A stretch of DNA of 64,000 bases from Oceanobacillus iheyensis HTE831 (GTDB lineage: Bacteria; Bacillota; Bacilli; Bacillales; Amphibacillaceae), in NCBI RefSeq assembly GCF_000011245.1, contig NC_004193.1, positions 1,838,501 through 1,902,500 on the forward strand. The letters run 5' to 3'. Made by a program: the position numbers and the translations under genes. This document shows, one piece after another, positions 53,655-62,126 of the stretch (within the stretch, counting starts at the first letter, position 1; each line of letters starts with the position of its first letter). The notes under the pieces are model-generated. The model saw only the letters and a list, made by a program, of their open reading frames with translations, ran no database searches and had not been told where the DNA came from.

Positions 53655-54047
53655 TTACAAATCGCAAATTTCAACTAAAACACCGTGCAAAGTACGCGGG
53701 TGTAAGAACGTGACTCGCCGTTGATCGGCTCCAACTCTTATATTAGGCATAATTGTCTTTAAAGAACTATTTGATACGGATAGTACATAAGTAAGATAGT
53801 TTTCGACTTTCAACGCCAAATGATGAATACCTTCACCACGTGAACTTAAAAAATTAGATATTGAGGAATGATCATTTATAGGTTCCATTAACTCAATACA
53901 AACATCTCCATTCATTAATTTTGCTATACGAATTCCTTCTTCAGAAATAACCTCTTCGCTCACAAGGCGAAACCCCAAGTCCGTCGTAAATGTAGAAATG
54001 GCGGGACGTAATTGATATACGGCAATTCCTATATGATCAAATTGCAT
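53655..54047 (-). CDS. mce: methylmalonyl-CoA epimerase
   Basis: A 130-residue vicinal-oxygen-chelate (glyoxalase-fold) protein that interconverts the (R) and (S) forms of methylmalonyl-CoA. Metal-binding residues: His in FDHIGIAV near 4-5, His in GIHHLALKV near 92, Glu in VLVEICDL at the end. It lies 15 bases upstream of the carboxyltransferase and in the same reading frame, as in B. subtilis yqjC-yqjD. Methylmalonyl-CoA mutase genes are not in the window. Confidence 0.87.
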   Translation of the reverse strand: MQFDHIGIAVYQLRPAISTFTTDLGFRLVSEEVISEEGIRIAKLMNGDVCIELMEPINDHSSISNFLSSRGEGIHHLALKVENYLTYVLSVSNSSLKTIMPNIRVGADQRRVTFLHPRTLHGVLVEICDL

Positions 54048-54403
54048 AAAACCCCTCCTGCCTATCCATGGATGAAGTCATTATATTAGTAAATAAGATT
54101 TTCAATACAAACATAGTCATATTTTTATACTTTAGATAAAAAATAAGTTTTTAGTAATAGCCATCGGCGTTCTCAGAGAGCTAGATTCCAAACCTTTTAT
54201 TAACTATAATGCCAAGTTGGTGTTAAATTTTGATCTTATTTTGCTACTTACATTGGTGCACGTATTTCATGATATAAAAGTTTTTTTGTATTTATTCTTG
54301 AATTTATACAAAAAACATAAATGTAGCTTGTTCTAAATGGTATTTCACGATAGAATATAGATTAAAGAACTTTGAATATCGGTGAATTAAAGGAGGAGCC
54401 ATT
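54048..54403. other. divergent intergenic region between mce and the 44-residue gene
   Basis: About 355 AT-rich bases with no gene. A plus-strand promoter lies at its right end; no clear promoter for mce was found on the other strand. Confidence 0.4.
54328..54356 (+). promoter_or_regulatory. candidate promoter of the 44-residue membrane protein gene
   Basis: Plus-strand TTGTTC (54328-54333), 17-base spacer, TAGAAT (54351-54356), 48 bases before the GTG start. Confidence 0.45.
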
Positions 54404-54538
54404 GTGACTTCTAATGGGAATCAATCATTGAAGAAAAAACGTTCAAAGCGTGAGCGCAGAACTAAATTTATTATTTATATTATGATTTTTCTTATGTTAA
54501 TCTCATCAATAACAGCTGGATTAGCATTTATTATTTAA
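54404..54538 (+). CDS. 44-residue single-pass membrane protein (Prli42/DUF4044-like)
   Basis: A tiny protein with a Lys/Arg-rich N-terminal half (KKKRSKRERRTKF, near 10-22) and one transmembrane helix (about 23-44). This resembles the stressosome-associated membrane peptide Prli42 of Firmicutes and the DUF4044 group; which one cannot be told from sequence alone. GTG 54404 has AAAGGAGG seven bases upstream, and an excellent terminator follows the stop at once. Both signals and an upstream promoter make it a convincing gene. Function unproven. Confidence 0.75.
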   Translation: MTSNGNQSLKKKRSKRERRTKFIIYIMIFLMLISSITAGLAFII

Positions 54539-54588
54539 AAATCGAGAAAATAGCCGTCATTATGACCAGCTATTTTCTCGATTTTTTT
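54538..54588. terminator. bidirectional terminator between the 44-residue gene and yqjA
   Basis: Stem ATCGAGAAAATAGC/GCTATTTTCTCGAT (54541-54554 and 54569-54582), with a T-run of seven on the plus strand and TTTTTA-like run on the minus strand. The yqjA stop codon lies in the loop. Confidence 0.9.
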
Positions 54589-55558
54589 CTTTACGTAATT
54601 TTCGCGGAGGAATATCCGTTTTCTTAAATTTATTTTTGATTATGAGGTACTCTTCTATTTCATGAAGTAATTGAAATAAGTTTGATCTGGTTTCAAATTC
54701 CTCTCGATTCGTCGGTAGGTCCTCTTCATGAAAATCTCTTCTAAGTTGTCTTAATTCCTCTAAAAACAGTATGGCAGTATTACCTGGGTGTACAGATGTA
54801 GATAATTTTTCAAAGAAGTCTGCAATACGATTGGATATATAATCGGTGTTCGGGAGATGTGTAACTAATGGTAACATCTTCTTTAATAATTCAAACTGTC
54901 TTTTCCTCATTTGAAAATAATCATAATAGGTATGATCACTTCGTAATAAATGGTTTTCTCTATCTCGTTGAACTAAGGTATTCGCCTTTGCTAGTATATC
55001 TTCCGTATTGGTGATTTCCTCACCTTTCCAACTAGAATCCTTATCCCGAATATATAAAGAATACTCATAAAGTATCCGGCTAAAATTTTCTTCCAATTTT
55101 TCTTGATTGGATTTCAACATCTTATCAAGACTCGGCATATACAAGTTTAATAAAAGACCTGTTCCTATTCCAATCGTAATTAACAGTAACTGATCAGCTA
55201 ACAATGGCCCAGTAATTGATGATGAGCTATACAAATTTAGAGTAACAACAGAGCTGGAAGCTACTCCCGGGGTAACTTTAAAAAATACGGTTACTGGAAT
55301 AAATAGTAATATCATAATAAAAATGGAAAACGGTGTATACCCAATCACCTCAAAAAAAACAAAAGAAAAGATCATCGCTAGTACACATGCAAGAAAGCGT
55401 TGCCATGCGCTCATCAATGATCTTTTCCTAGATGGCTGTATGCATAAAATGGTTAATATTCCAGCTGACACAAAGTTGGTTAAACCAAAAAATTGTGCAA
55501 GTGTTATGGAAACTGGTGTCCCTATTGCAGTTTTTATCGTACGGTAACCAATTTTCAA
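54560..55558 (-). CDS. yqjA: YqjA-like aromatic acid exporter-family membrane protein
   Basis: A 332-residue protein with a membrane domain of about four to five helices in residues 1-145 (TIKTAIGTPVSITLAQFFGL, then LLADQLLLITIGIGTGLLLN) and a cytoplasmic helical C-terminal domain. This is the DUF939/ArAE_1 layout of B. subtilis YqjA; transport of aromatic acids has been assigned to the wider family by similarity only. Start ATG 55558 follows GAGGGAG. It is a single transcription unit. Confidence 0.83.
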   Translation of the reverse strand: MKIGYRTIKTAIGTPVSITLAQFFGLTNFVSAGILTILCIQPSRKRSLMSAWQRFLACVLAMIFSFVFFEVIGYTPFSIFIMILLFIPVTVFFKVTPGVASSSVVTLNLYSSSSITGPLLADQLLLITIGIGTGLLLNLYMPSLDKMLKSNQEKLEENFSRILYEYSLYIRDKDSSWKGEEITNTEDILAKANTLVQRDRENHLLRSDHTYYDYFQMRKRQFELLKKMLPLVTHLPNTDYISNRIADFFEKLSTSVHPGNTAILFLEELRQLRRDFHEEDLPTNREEFETRSNLFQLLHEIEEYLIIKNKFKKTDIPPRKLRKEKNRENSWS

Positions 55559-55614
55559 CTTTCATTTCTCCCTCAAAATTTCTCAATTACAGACTTATGT
55601 GCTTAAAAGATATT

Positions 55615-55727
55615 TACAGCTAAAATGTGAGTCGCTCCCACCGCATCTCATCCAGTTAACATTGCACATGGTAATTTGGGAGAGTGGTGGAATTGTTCGT
55701 GTCACTCACATTTTACAGCTGCATAAA
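55615..55727. repeat. 110-bp inverted-repeat element
   Basis: Between yqjA and brxB. Ends: CAGCTAAAATGTGAGT at the left (55618) and ACTCACATTTTACAGCTG at the right (to about 55721), complementary apart from a two-base bulge. Inside, CTCCCACC (left) can pair with GGTGG and GGGAG parts (right). It could be a small non-autonomous mobile unit or a structured transcript end of brxB. It is GC-richer than its surroundings. Confidence 0.55.
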
Positions 55728-55760
55728 AGGCAATTCAATATCCCTTTATTCTTTTAGCAT

Positions 55761-56192
55761 TTATATTTCTTCACAATGTTGGTCAAATAATGTTTGAAGT
55801 TTTTCAGTAACTTCCATAGCGCTAAATCCTTCAATATCATGTCTTTCAATCATTGTTAAGATTTTCCCATCTTTTAGTAATGCAAATGAAGGTGATGAAG
55901 GTGGAAATCCTTCAAAATAAGTTCGAGCTTTGTCTGTTGCTTCGCGGTCTTGACCAGCAAAAACGGTAACTAAATGATCTGGTCGTTTATCAAAATGAAT
56001 AGAGTTAGTTGCTGCTGGACGAGCAACACCGCCTGCACAGCCACAAGTAGAATTTACCATCACTAAAGTAGTACCTTCACGATTTAACGCTTGGTCAACA
56101 TCTTCCTCGGTTTTTAATTCTTGATACCCTGCTTCTGTTATATCTTTACGTGCAGCATCTACAACATCCTGCATAAATAAGTTGAAATCCAT
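55761..56192 (-). CDS. brxB: bacilliredoxin BrxB (YqiW)
   Basis: A 143-residue thioredoxin-fold protein that removes bacillithiol from S-bacillithiolated proteins. Its unusual active site CGC (residues 50-52, in STCGCAGG) is the family mark. It follows YphP/YqiW bacilliredoxins along its length; its place next to the bkd operon identifies YqiW. The partner reductase YpdA is encoded at 6.9-7.9 kb. Confidence 0.92.
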
Positions 56193-56283
56193 GATAACCC
56201 ATCCTTTTAATATGAAATGTATTTAGGTCTAGCTTATCAGCATCACCCAAAAATTTCAATTTATTAATTTCTTATTCAATATC

Positions 56284-57567
56284 TTAATAAAGTGAGACCG
56301 TATCTACATTCATACCTTCTAGAATTTCTTTGACTCTCGCAAGGAATCTGCCACATACTAATCCATCTAAAATGCGGTGATCTAAAGATAAAGAAAGATT
56401 AGCCATGTCCCTTGCAGCAAACATGTCATCTATAATAACTGGTTTGCGTACAATCGATTCTACTTGTAATATGGCTGCTTGTGGATGATTAATTACTCCC
56501 ATAGAAGAAACCGATCCAAACGTGCCAGTATTATTTACCGTAAATGTTCCACCTTGCATATCTTCAGATGATAATTTTCCATTTCTTGCTTTGTTTGCAA
56601 GTTCATATATATCACGAGCAACAGCTTTTATTGTTTTTTCATCTGCATGCCTTATTACTGGTACAAATAATTCATTTTCTTTTGCTACAGCTATAGATAA
56701 ATGAATATCTTTTTTCTGAATTATTTTATCTCCTGCCCAAGCACTGTTTAACTCCGGATATTCTCTTAAAGCTTGGGAAACAGCTTTTATAAAGAAAGCA
56801 AATGGCGTCAAACTATATCCTTCATCAGACTTAAATTTGTCCTTGATAGAATTACGATACTTCATCATGTTGGTTACATCTACTTCTACTTGCATCCATG
56901 CATGAGGTATTTCTTGTTTTGAACGAACCATATTATCTGCAATCGCTTTTCGAACCCCTTTTACAGGTATCTCTTTATCTCCCTTTTCACTTGCAATAGA
57001 ATTAGAACGCACAGACGGTGTTCCGCTCTGATTCACTTTAGGTATTGTTTGATGAGAAGGTTCTTTTTGCTCTTCTTTAGGATCATTTTTTGTACCTTCT
57101 TTCATAAATTTCTCTACATCTTTTCTTGTAATCCTTCCAGCACGACCGGAACCATCTATCATTGTTAAATCAATATCATTTTCCTGAGCTAATCGAAGTA
57201 CTGCTGGTGAGTACCTTTTTTTCATTGATTTGTTGACGTCTTCTTTCGAATTAGTATCGTTTTCTATGTTATCGTTCGTTTTCGTGCTATCTTCAGAACT
57301 TTTCGGTTTACTTGCTGAACTTGATTCTTCCGTATCGATGTAGCACATTAACTGACCGACTTCTACGGTTTCTCCTTCTTCGGCAATCAATTCCTTAATC
57401 ACACCAGAAAACGATGAAGGCACTTCTGCATTCACTTTATCCGTCATCACTTCAGCTATGGGATCATATTTATTTACTTTATCACCTACCGCTACGAGCC
57501 AAGTGTTTATCGTACCTTCTGTAACACTTTCTCCTAACTGAGGCATGTTAATTTTTTCTACTGACAT
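56284..57567 (-). CDS. bkdB: branched-chain 2-oxoacid dehydrogenase E2 (dihydrolipoyl acyltransferase)
   Basis: A 427-residue E2 subunit that carries acyl groups on a lipoyl-lysine to coenzyme A. Lipoyl domain at 1-78 with the modified Lys near 44 (EVMTDKVNAEVPS). A Ser/Asp/Lys-rich linker follows, then the peripheral E1/E3-binding domain (PAVLRLAQENDIDLTMIDGSGRAG, about 120-155) and the catalytic domain with DHRILDG near 396-402. Last gene of the operon, 14 bases behind bkdAB. No clear hairpin terminator follows. Confidence 0.95.
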   Translation of the reverse strand: MSVEKINMPQLGESVTEGTINTWLVAVGDKVNKYDPIAEVMTDKVNAEVPSSFSGVIKELIAEEGETVEVGQLMCYIDTEESSSASKPKSSEDSTKTNDNIENDTNSKEDVNKSMKKRYSPAVLRLAQENDIDLTMIDGSGRAGRITRKDVEKFMKEGTKNDPKEEQKEPSHQTIPKVNQSGTPSVRSNSIASEKGDKEIPVKGVRKAIADNMVRSKQEIPHAWMQVEVDVTNMMKYRNSIKDKFKSDEGYSLTPFAFFIKAVSQALREYPELNSAWAGDKIIQKKDIHLSIAVAKENELFVPVIRHADEKTIKAVARDIYELANKARNGKLSSEDMQGGTFTVNNTGTFGSVSSMGVINHPQAAILQVESIVRKPVIIDDMFAARDMANLSLSLDHRILDGLVCGRFLARVKEILEGMNVDTVSLY

Positions 57568-57581
57568 CTATATACCTCCAA

Positions 57582-58565
57582 TTAGTATTCTGCGAGTTCT
57601 CGCATTGCTTTTTCTACTTTATCTGGATTAACCATAAAGTACTTCTCCATTGTTGGCGCATAAGGCATAGCAGGTATATCTGGACCAGCTAATCGTTGAA
57701 TTGGTGCATCTAAATCAAACAAACAGGATTCTGAAATTATCGCTGCAACTTCACCAATAATGCTACCTTCTTTATTATCCTCTGTAATTAGAAGTACTTT
57801 ACCAGTTTTGCTTGCAGCTTCACGAATTGCCTCTTTGTCTAACGGATACACTGTTCTTAGATCTAAAATATGCACATCAATACCTTCTTCAGCTAACTTT
57901 TCAGCTGCTTGAAGTGCAAAGTGAACACATAAGCCATACGTAATAACGGTAATATCTTCGCCTTCGCGTTTAACGTCTGCTTTTCCAATAGGTAGTACAT
58001 AATCGTCTTCAGGTACTTCTTCTTTCAACAAACGATAAGCACGTTTATGCTCAAAAAATAGCACCGGATCATTATCACGAATAGCTGCTTTTAACAGTCC
58101 TTTAGCATCATAGGGAGTTGAAGGCATAACAATTTTTAGACCAGGCTGATTAGCGAAAACTGCTTCTACAGACTGCGAATGATATAATGCTCCATGTACA
58201 CCTCCACCATATGGCGCTCTTACCGTTAAAGGTGCACTCCAATCATTATTTGAACGATATCGTATTTTAGCTGCTTCTGAAATAATCTGATTTACAGCTG
58301 GCATAATAAAATCAGCAAACTGCATTTCCGCAATTGGCCTCTTGCCATACATAGCTGCACCAATTGCGACTCCCGCTATCGCAGATTCTGCTAAAGGTGT
58401 ATCTAATACCCGATCTTCGCCAAATTCTTCATATAAGCCATCTGTAGCTTTAAAGACCCCACCTTTTTTTCCGACATCTTCTCCTAAAACAAATACATCT
58501 TTGTCTCTACGCATTTCTTCTTTCATTGCAGTAGTAATTGCTTGAATATAAGACATTACTGGCAT
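57582..58565 (-). CDS. bkdAB: branched-chain 2-oxoacid dehydrogenase E1 beta
   Basis: A 327-residue transketolase-like E1 beta subunit. Typical sections: LGEDVGKKGGVFKAT near 27-41, RIADTPLAESAIAG-type sequence at VLDTPLAESAIAG near 53-65, ADFIMPAVNQIISEAAK near 84-100. It forms the alpha2-beta2 heterotetramer with BkdAA and binds TPP at the interface. Follows bkdAA by 15 bases; ATG 58565 follows GGAGGAAG. Confidence 0.95.
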   Translation of the reverse strand: MPVMSYIQAITTAMKEEMRRDKDVFVLGEDVGKKGGVFKATDGLYEEFGEDRVLDTPLAESAIAGVAIGAAMYGKRPIAEMQFADFIMPAVNQIISEAAKIRYRSNNDWSAPLTVRAPYGGGVHGALYHSQSVEAVFANQPGLKIVMPSTPYDAKGLLKAAIRDNDPVLFFEHKRAYRLLKEEVPEDDYVLPIGKADVKREGEDITVITYGLCVHFALQAAEKLAEEGIDVHILDLRTVYPLDKEAIREAASKTGKVLLITEDNKEGSIIGEVAAIISESCLFDLDAPIQRLAGPDIPAMPYAPTMEKYFMVNPDKVEKAMRELAEY

Positions 58566-58580
58566 AACTCTTCCTCCTCT

Positions 58581-59567
58581 CTATTCTTCCTCATACACAT
58601 ATCGCAAAGCATCTTCTGGTTCTGCATAGGAAGCATTTTCCGCATAATCCGTTGCTTCATTTACAAGTTCATCAATACGAGACATAATTTCTTGTTCTTT
58701 TTCATCTTTAAGTACTCCAGCTTCTTTTAAAGTTGTCGCAAATGTAATAATTGAATCTTTCTTCTTCGCTTCTTCAACTTCATTTTTTTCACGGTATGCC
58801 CGATCATCATCATCACTTGAATGTGCTGTCAGGCGATACGTAATTGCTTCAATTAATGTTGGCCCTTCTCCTCTTACAGCCCTGTCTCTTGCTTCTGAAA
58901 CAGCTTGATACACAGCCACCGGATCATTTCCGTCCACTGTTACTCCAGGCATTCCATAGGAGTTCGCTCTTTCAGAAATAGTTTCACTTGCCACTTGGCG
59001 GTCATAAGGTACGGAAATAGCATACTTGTTATTTTCAACCATTGTAATTACAGGAAGTTTATGAACCCCTGCAAAGTTAAGTCCTTCATGAAAATCACCC
59101 TGATTTGATGATCCTTCTCCTAAGGTCACAAAAGATACCAGAGGTTCTTTGTCCATTTTTGCCGCTAATGCAACACCAACCGCATGTGGTAATTGGGTTG
59201 TTACAGGTGAAGAACCAGTTAAAATTCTATTTTTCTTTTGTCCAAAGTGTCCAGGCATTTGTCTTCCACCAGAATTCGGATCTTCTGCTTTTGCAAAAGC
59301 AGATAACATAACATCTTGTGCACTCATACCAAAAGCTAATACAACTCCTAAATCACGATAATAAGGAGCAATATAATCCGTAGTACGATTTAATGCAAAG
59401 GCAGCTCCGACTTGTGCAGCTTCTTGACCTTGACAGGAAATAACAAAAGGAATTTTCCCGGCACGATTTAATAGCCACATTCTCTCATCTAATTTTCTTG
59501 CCAATAACATCATTTCATACATTCCTAAGGCAATATCATTACTTATTCCTAGTTGAGACTCAGTCAT
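58581..59567 (-). CDS. bkdAA: branched-chain 2-oxoacid dehydrogenase E1 alpha
   Basis: A 328-residue TPP-dependent E1 alpha subunit that decarboxylates 2-oxo acids from valine, leucine and isoleucine. The TPP/Mg motif runs from TLGEGSSNQGDFHEGLNFAG to VENNKYA (about residues 147-178). QGQEAAQVGAAFAL near 46-59 and the C-terminal phosphorylation-loop-like SSDDDRAYR are also seen. ATG 59567 follows AAGGAGG. Follows lpdV by 18 bases. Confidence 0.95.
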   Translation of the reverse strand: MTESQLGISNDIALGMYEMMLLARKLDERMWLLNRAGKIPFVISCQGQEAAQVGAAFALNRTTDYIAPYYRDLGVVLAFGMSAQDVMLSAFAKAEDPNSGGRQMPGHFGQKKNRILTGSSPVTTQLPHAVGVALAAKMDKEPLVSFVTLGEGSSNQGDFHEGLNFAGVHKLPVITMVENNKYAISVPYDRQVASETISERANSYGMPGVTVDGNDPVAVYQAVSEARDRAVRGEGPTLIEAITYRLTAHSSDDDDRAYREKNEVEEAKKKDSIITFATTLKEAGVLKDEKEQEIMSRIDELVNEATDYAENASYAEPEDALRYVYEEE

Positions 59568-59585
59568 TGATTGTCCCTCCTTAAA

Positions 59586-61007
59586 TTAACCATGAATTTG
59601 ATTTCCTTCTACTGCTAATGCAGCTTCACCGATCACTTCTGATAATGTTGGATGTGGATGAATACTTTCACTAATTTCCCACGGAGTAGCATCTAAAAAT
59701 TTAGCAAGACTCGCTTCAGCAATCATATCTGTCACATGTGGACCAATCATATGAACTCCTAATAGATCATTGGTATTTTTATCAGAGACTATTTTTACAA
59801 AGCCTTCACTTTCCCCGTAAACTAAAGCCTTACCGACTGCTTTAAAAGGAAATTTACCTACTTTTACTTCATAATCTTTTTCTTTTGCTTGCGCCTCCGT
59901 CAAACCAATACTTGCTGCTTCAGGACTAGAATAAATACAAGAAGGGATCGCATTAGCTTTTATTTTTTCAACGGTATGCCCTGCCATATGTTCTACAGCT
60001 TTTATTCCTTCATGTGATGCAACATGAGCTAATTGAAGACCGCCAATTACATCACCAATAGCATAGATGTGTGATTCCTTCGTTTGATAAAACTCATTTG
60101 TCATAATTAAATTTCTATCTGTTACGATATCTGTATTCTCCAGTCCAATATTTTCAATATTCCCTTTTCTTCCTACAGACATAAGAACTTTCTCTGCTTG
60201 ATGAGTTTGTATTTCTCCATCAACATCTACTTGTAAAGAAACACCTTGATCTTTCTTTACAGAATCAGCTTTTACATTTGCGTTGGTAATGATGTTAATG
60301 CCTTTTTGGGATAATAATTTACTCATTTCCTTTGAAATTTCAGCATCTTCTGTTGAAAGGATTCGGTCTTGATTTTCGAGAATAGTGACATCTACTTCAA
60401 AGTCATTTAACATAGATGCCCACTCAATACCAATAACGCCACCACCAATAATTACTATAGAATCAGGAAGTGTTTCTAATGCCAACGCATCATCTGAACT
60501 TAAAATATAATTGTGATCAAATTCAAAACCCGGTAATTGGTTAGGTCTTGATCCCGTTGCAATCAAAACATTTTTTGGTAAGAGCATATCGTTTTCTTTT
60601 CCATCACTATACTCGACCGATATCGTTCCAGGCATTGGTGAAAATATACTTGGCCCTAGTATTCTCCCAAAGCCTTGATAAACATCAATTTTCCCTTTTT
60701 TCATCAACCCTTGTACTCCTTGATGCAGCTGGTCAATTATCTTTTGTTTTCGTTGTTGTACTTTTGAAAAATCAAGAACAGGCTTTGCTACTTGAATCCC
60801 AAATTCATCTGCCCGAGTCGTTTGTTGATATACTTCCGCACTCCGAAGTAATGCTTTGGATGGAATACAACCACGATGAAGACATGTGCCTCCTAACTCA
60901 GCTTTTTCAACAATCGCAACTTTCATTTTTAATTGTGAAGCACGAATGGCGGCAACATAACCACCAGTTCCTCCTCCAAGTATGACTAAATCGTATTCCG
61001 TTGCCAT
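59586..61007 (-). CDS. lpdV: dihydrolipoyl dehydrogenase E3 (LpdV)
   Basis: A 473-residue FAD/NAD flavoprotein that reoxidises the lipoyl group of E2. FAD motif GGGTGGYVAA near 11-20, redox disulfide CLHRGC (Cys 42 and 47), NAD motif IIGGGVIGIE near 172-181, and catalytic HPHPTLSE near the C-terminus. Located 15 bases behind buk and 18 before bkdAA, as in Bacillus, so it serves the BKD complex rather than pyruvate dehydrogenase. Confidence 0.95.
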   Translation of the reverse strand: MATEYDLVILGGGTGGYVAAIRASQLKMKVAIVEKAELGGTCLHRGCIPSKALLRSAEVYQQTTRADEFGIQVAKPVLDFSKVQQRKQKIIDQLHQGVQGLMKKGKIDVYQGFGRILGPSIFSPMPGTISVEYSDGKENDMLLPKNVLIATGSRPNQLPGFEFDHNYILSSDDALALETLPDSIVIIGGGVIGIEWASMLNDFEVDVTILENQDRILSTEDAEISKEMSKLLSQKGINIITNANVKADSVKKDQGVSLQVDVDGEIQTHQAEKVLMSVGRKGNIENIGLENTDIVTDRNLIMTNEFYQTKESHIYAIGDVIGGLQLAHVASHEGIKAVEHMAGHTVEKIKANAIPSCIYSSPEAASIGLTEAQAKEKDYEVKVGKFPFKAVGKALVYGESEGFVKIVSDKNTNDLLGVHMIGPHVTDMIAEASLAKFLDATPWEISESIHPHPTLSEVIGEAALAVEGNQIHG

Positions 61008-61022
61008 TAATGTCCCTCCTTT

Positions 61023-62099
61023 TTACGGATAGACTTTCACGGGGATTTCTCCTCGAATCACTTGAAGAACGCCTTCATTCATAGCTTCAAGCTCATTATT
61101 ACCTGGAAAAACCATCACATCTGCAATCCAATTTATTCTTGTGATTACTTCCTTCATTACAAAATCATCATCTTCTACGTTCCCCGTGAAAACTATACCA
61201 TCTACTTCTCCATGTAAAACTGTACTCATTGACCCAATTTCTTTCGCAATTTGATATGCTAATGCTTGCATGATTTCCATTGTCCAAGGGTCTTTTTTTA
61301 ATAAATTCAATTGAATAACCTTTGGATCTTCAGTGTGAAGATATCCTTTTAAGCCAGATTGTTTTATTAATTTCTGTTCCCAATCCTCGATCTGATCAAA
61401 TTTATCTATCCCATATCTTAGAAACCTAGCAATTGGAATGCCACCAGAACGATCTATAGTGAAAGGACCTTCCCCTTCTAACCCATTAGTAACATCAATT
61501 ATTTTCCCTTTATTATGTGCGCCAATAGTTATACCTCGTGCGATATGAATTACAATAAGATTCAGCTCATTGTAATTTTTTCCTAAACGCTTGGAAGCTA
61601 GTCTTCCTGCTTGTCTATGGTTCAAAGCATGAAATATACTCTTTCTTTCAATTTCGGGAATTCCCGATATCCGCGCTATTGACTGCATTTCATCAACTAC
61701 TGGCGGATCAACAATATATGCAGGAATGTTTAATCCCTTAGCAATGCTATCAGCTATAACCGCCCCTAAATTAGATACATGTTCTCCATAGGAAGCTGTT
61801 TTCAAATCATAAAGCATTTTATCATTTACAGCATAAGTTCCACCAGTAATAGGTTGAAGTAATCCACCTCTTCCGCATACAGCACTAAATTTTGAAATAT
61901 TTATACCATCAAGATCTAATTGATGCAGAAGGGTTTGTTTTCGATAAGCAACTTGGTCCATGATTCGAGTGAATTTACTTAACTCTTCTTCATTATGTTG
62001 AATCGTTTGTTTATACAGAAACCTTTCATTTTCAAACACGCCAATAGTTGTTGCGTATAATTCTGGTTGAACCACTAGTATCCTTCCATTTGTTTGCAC
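61023..62099 (-). CDS. buk: butyrate kinase
   Basis: A 358-residue ASKHA-fold kinase that phosphorylates short or branched fatty acids, or in reverse makes ATP from acyl-phosphates. The N-terminus RILVVQPELY... differs a little from the usual NPGSTSTK; HALNHRQAGRLASKRLGKNY, HIARGITIGAHNKG and DVTNGLEGEGPFTIDRSG are clear family parts. Start GTG 62099 follows GGAGGT. The usual partner ptb (phosphate butyryltransferase) is not beside it. Confidence 0.92.
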   Translation of the reverse strand: MQTNGRILVVQPELYATTIGVFENERFLYKQTIQHNEEELSKFTRIMDQVAYRKQTLLHQLDLDGINISKFSAVCGRGGLLQPITGGTYAVNDKMLYDLKTASYGEHVSNLGAVIADSIAKGLNIPAYIVDPPVVDEMQSIARISGIPEIERKSIFHALNHRQAGRLASKRLGKNYNELNLIVIHIARGITIGAHNKGKIIDVTNGLEGEGPFTIDRSGGIPIARFLRYGIDKFDQIEDWEQKLIKQSGLKGYLHTEDPKVIQLNLLKKDPWTMEIMQALAYQIAKEIGSMSTVLHGEVDGIVFTGNVEDDDFVMKEVITRINWIADVMVFPGNNELEAMNEGVLQVIRGEIPVKVYP

Positions 62100-62126
62100 A
62101 AGACAACCTCCAACGACTTGGCTTTC

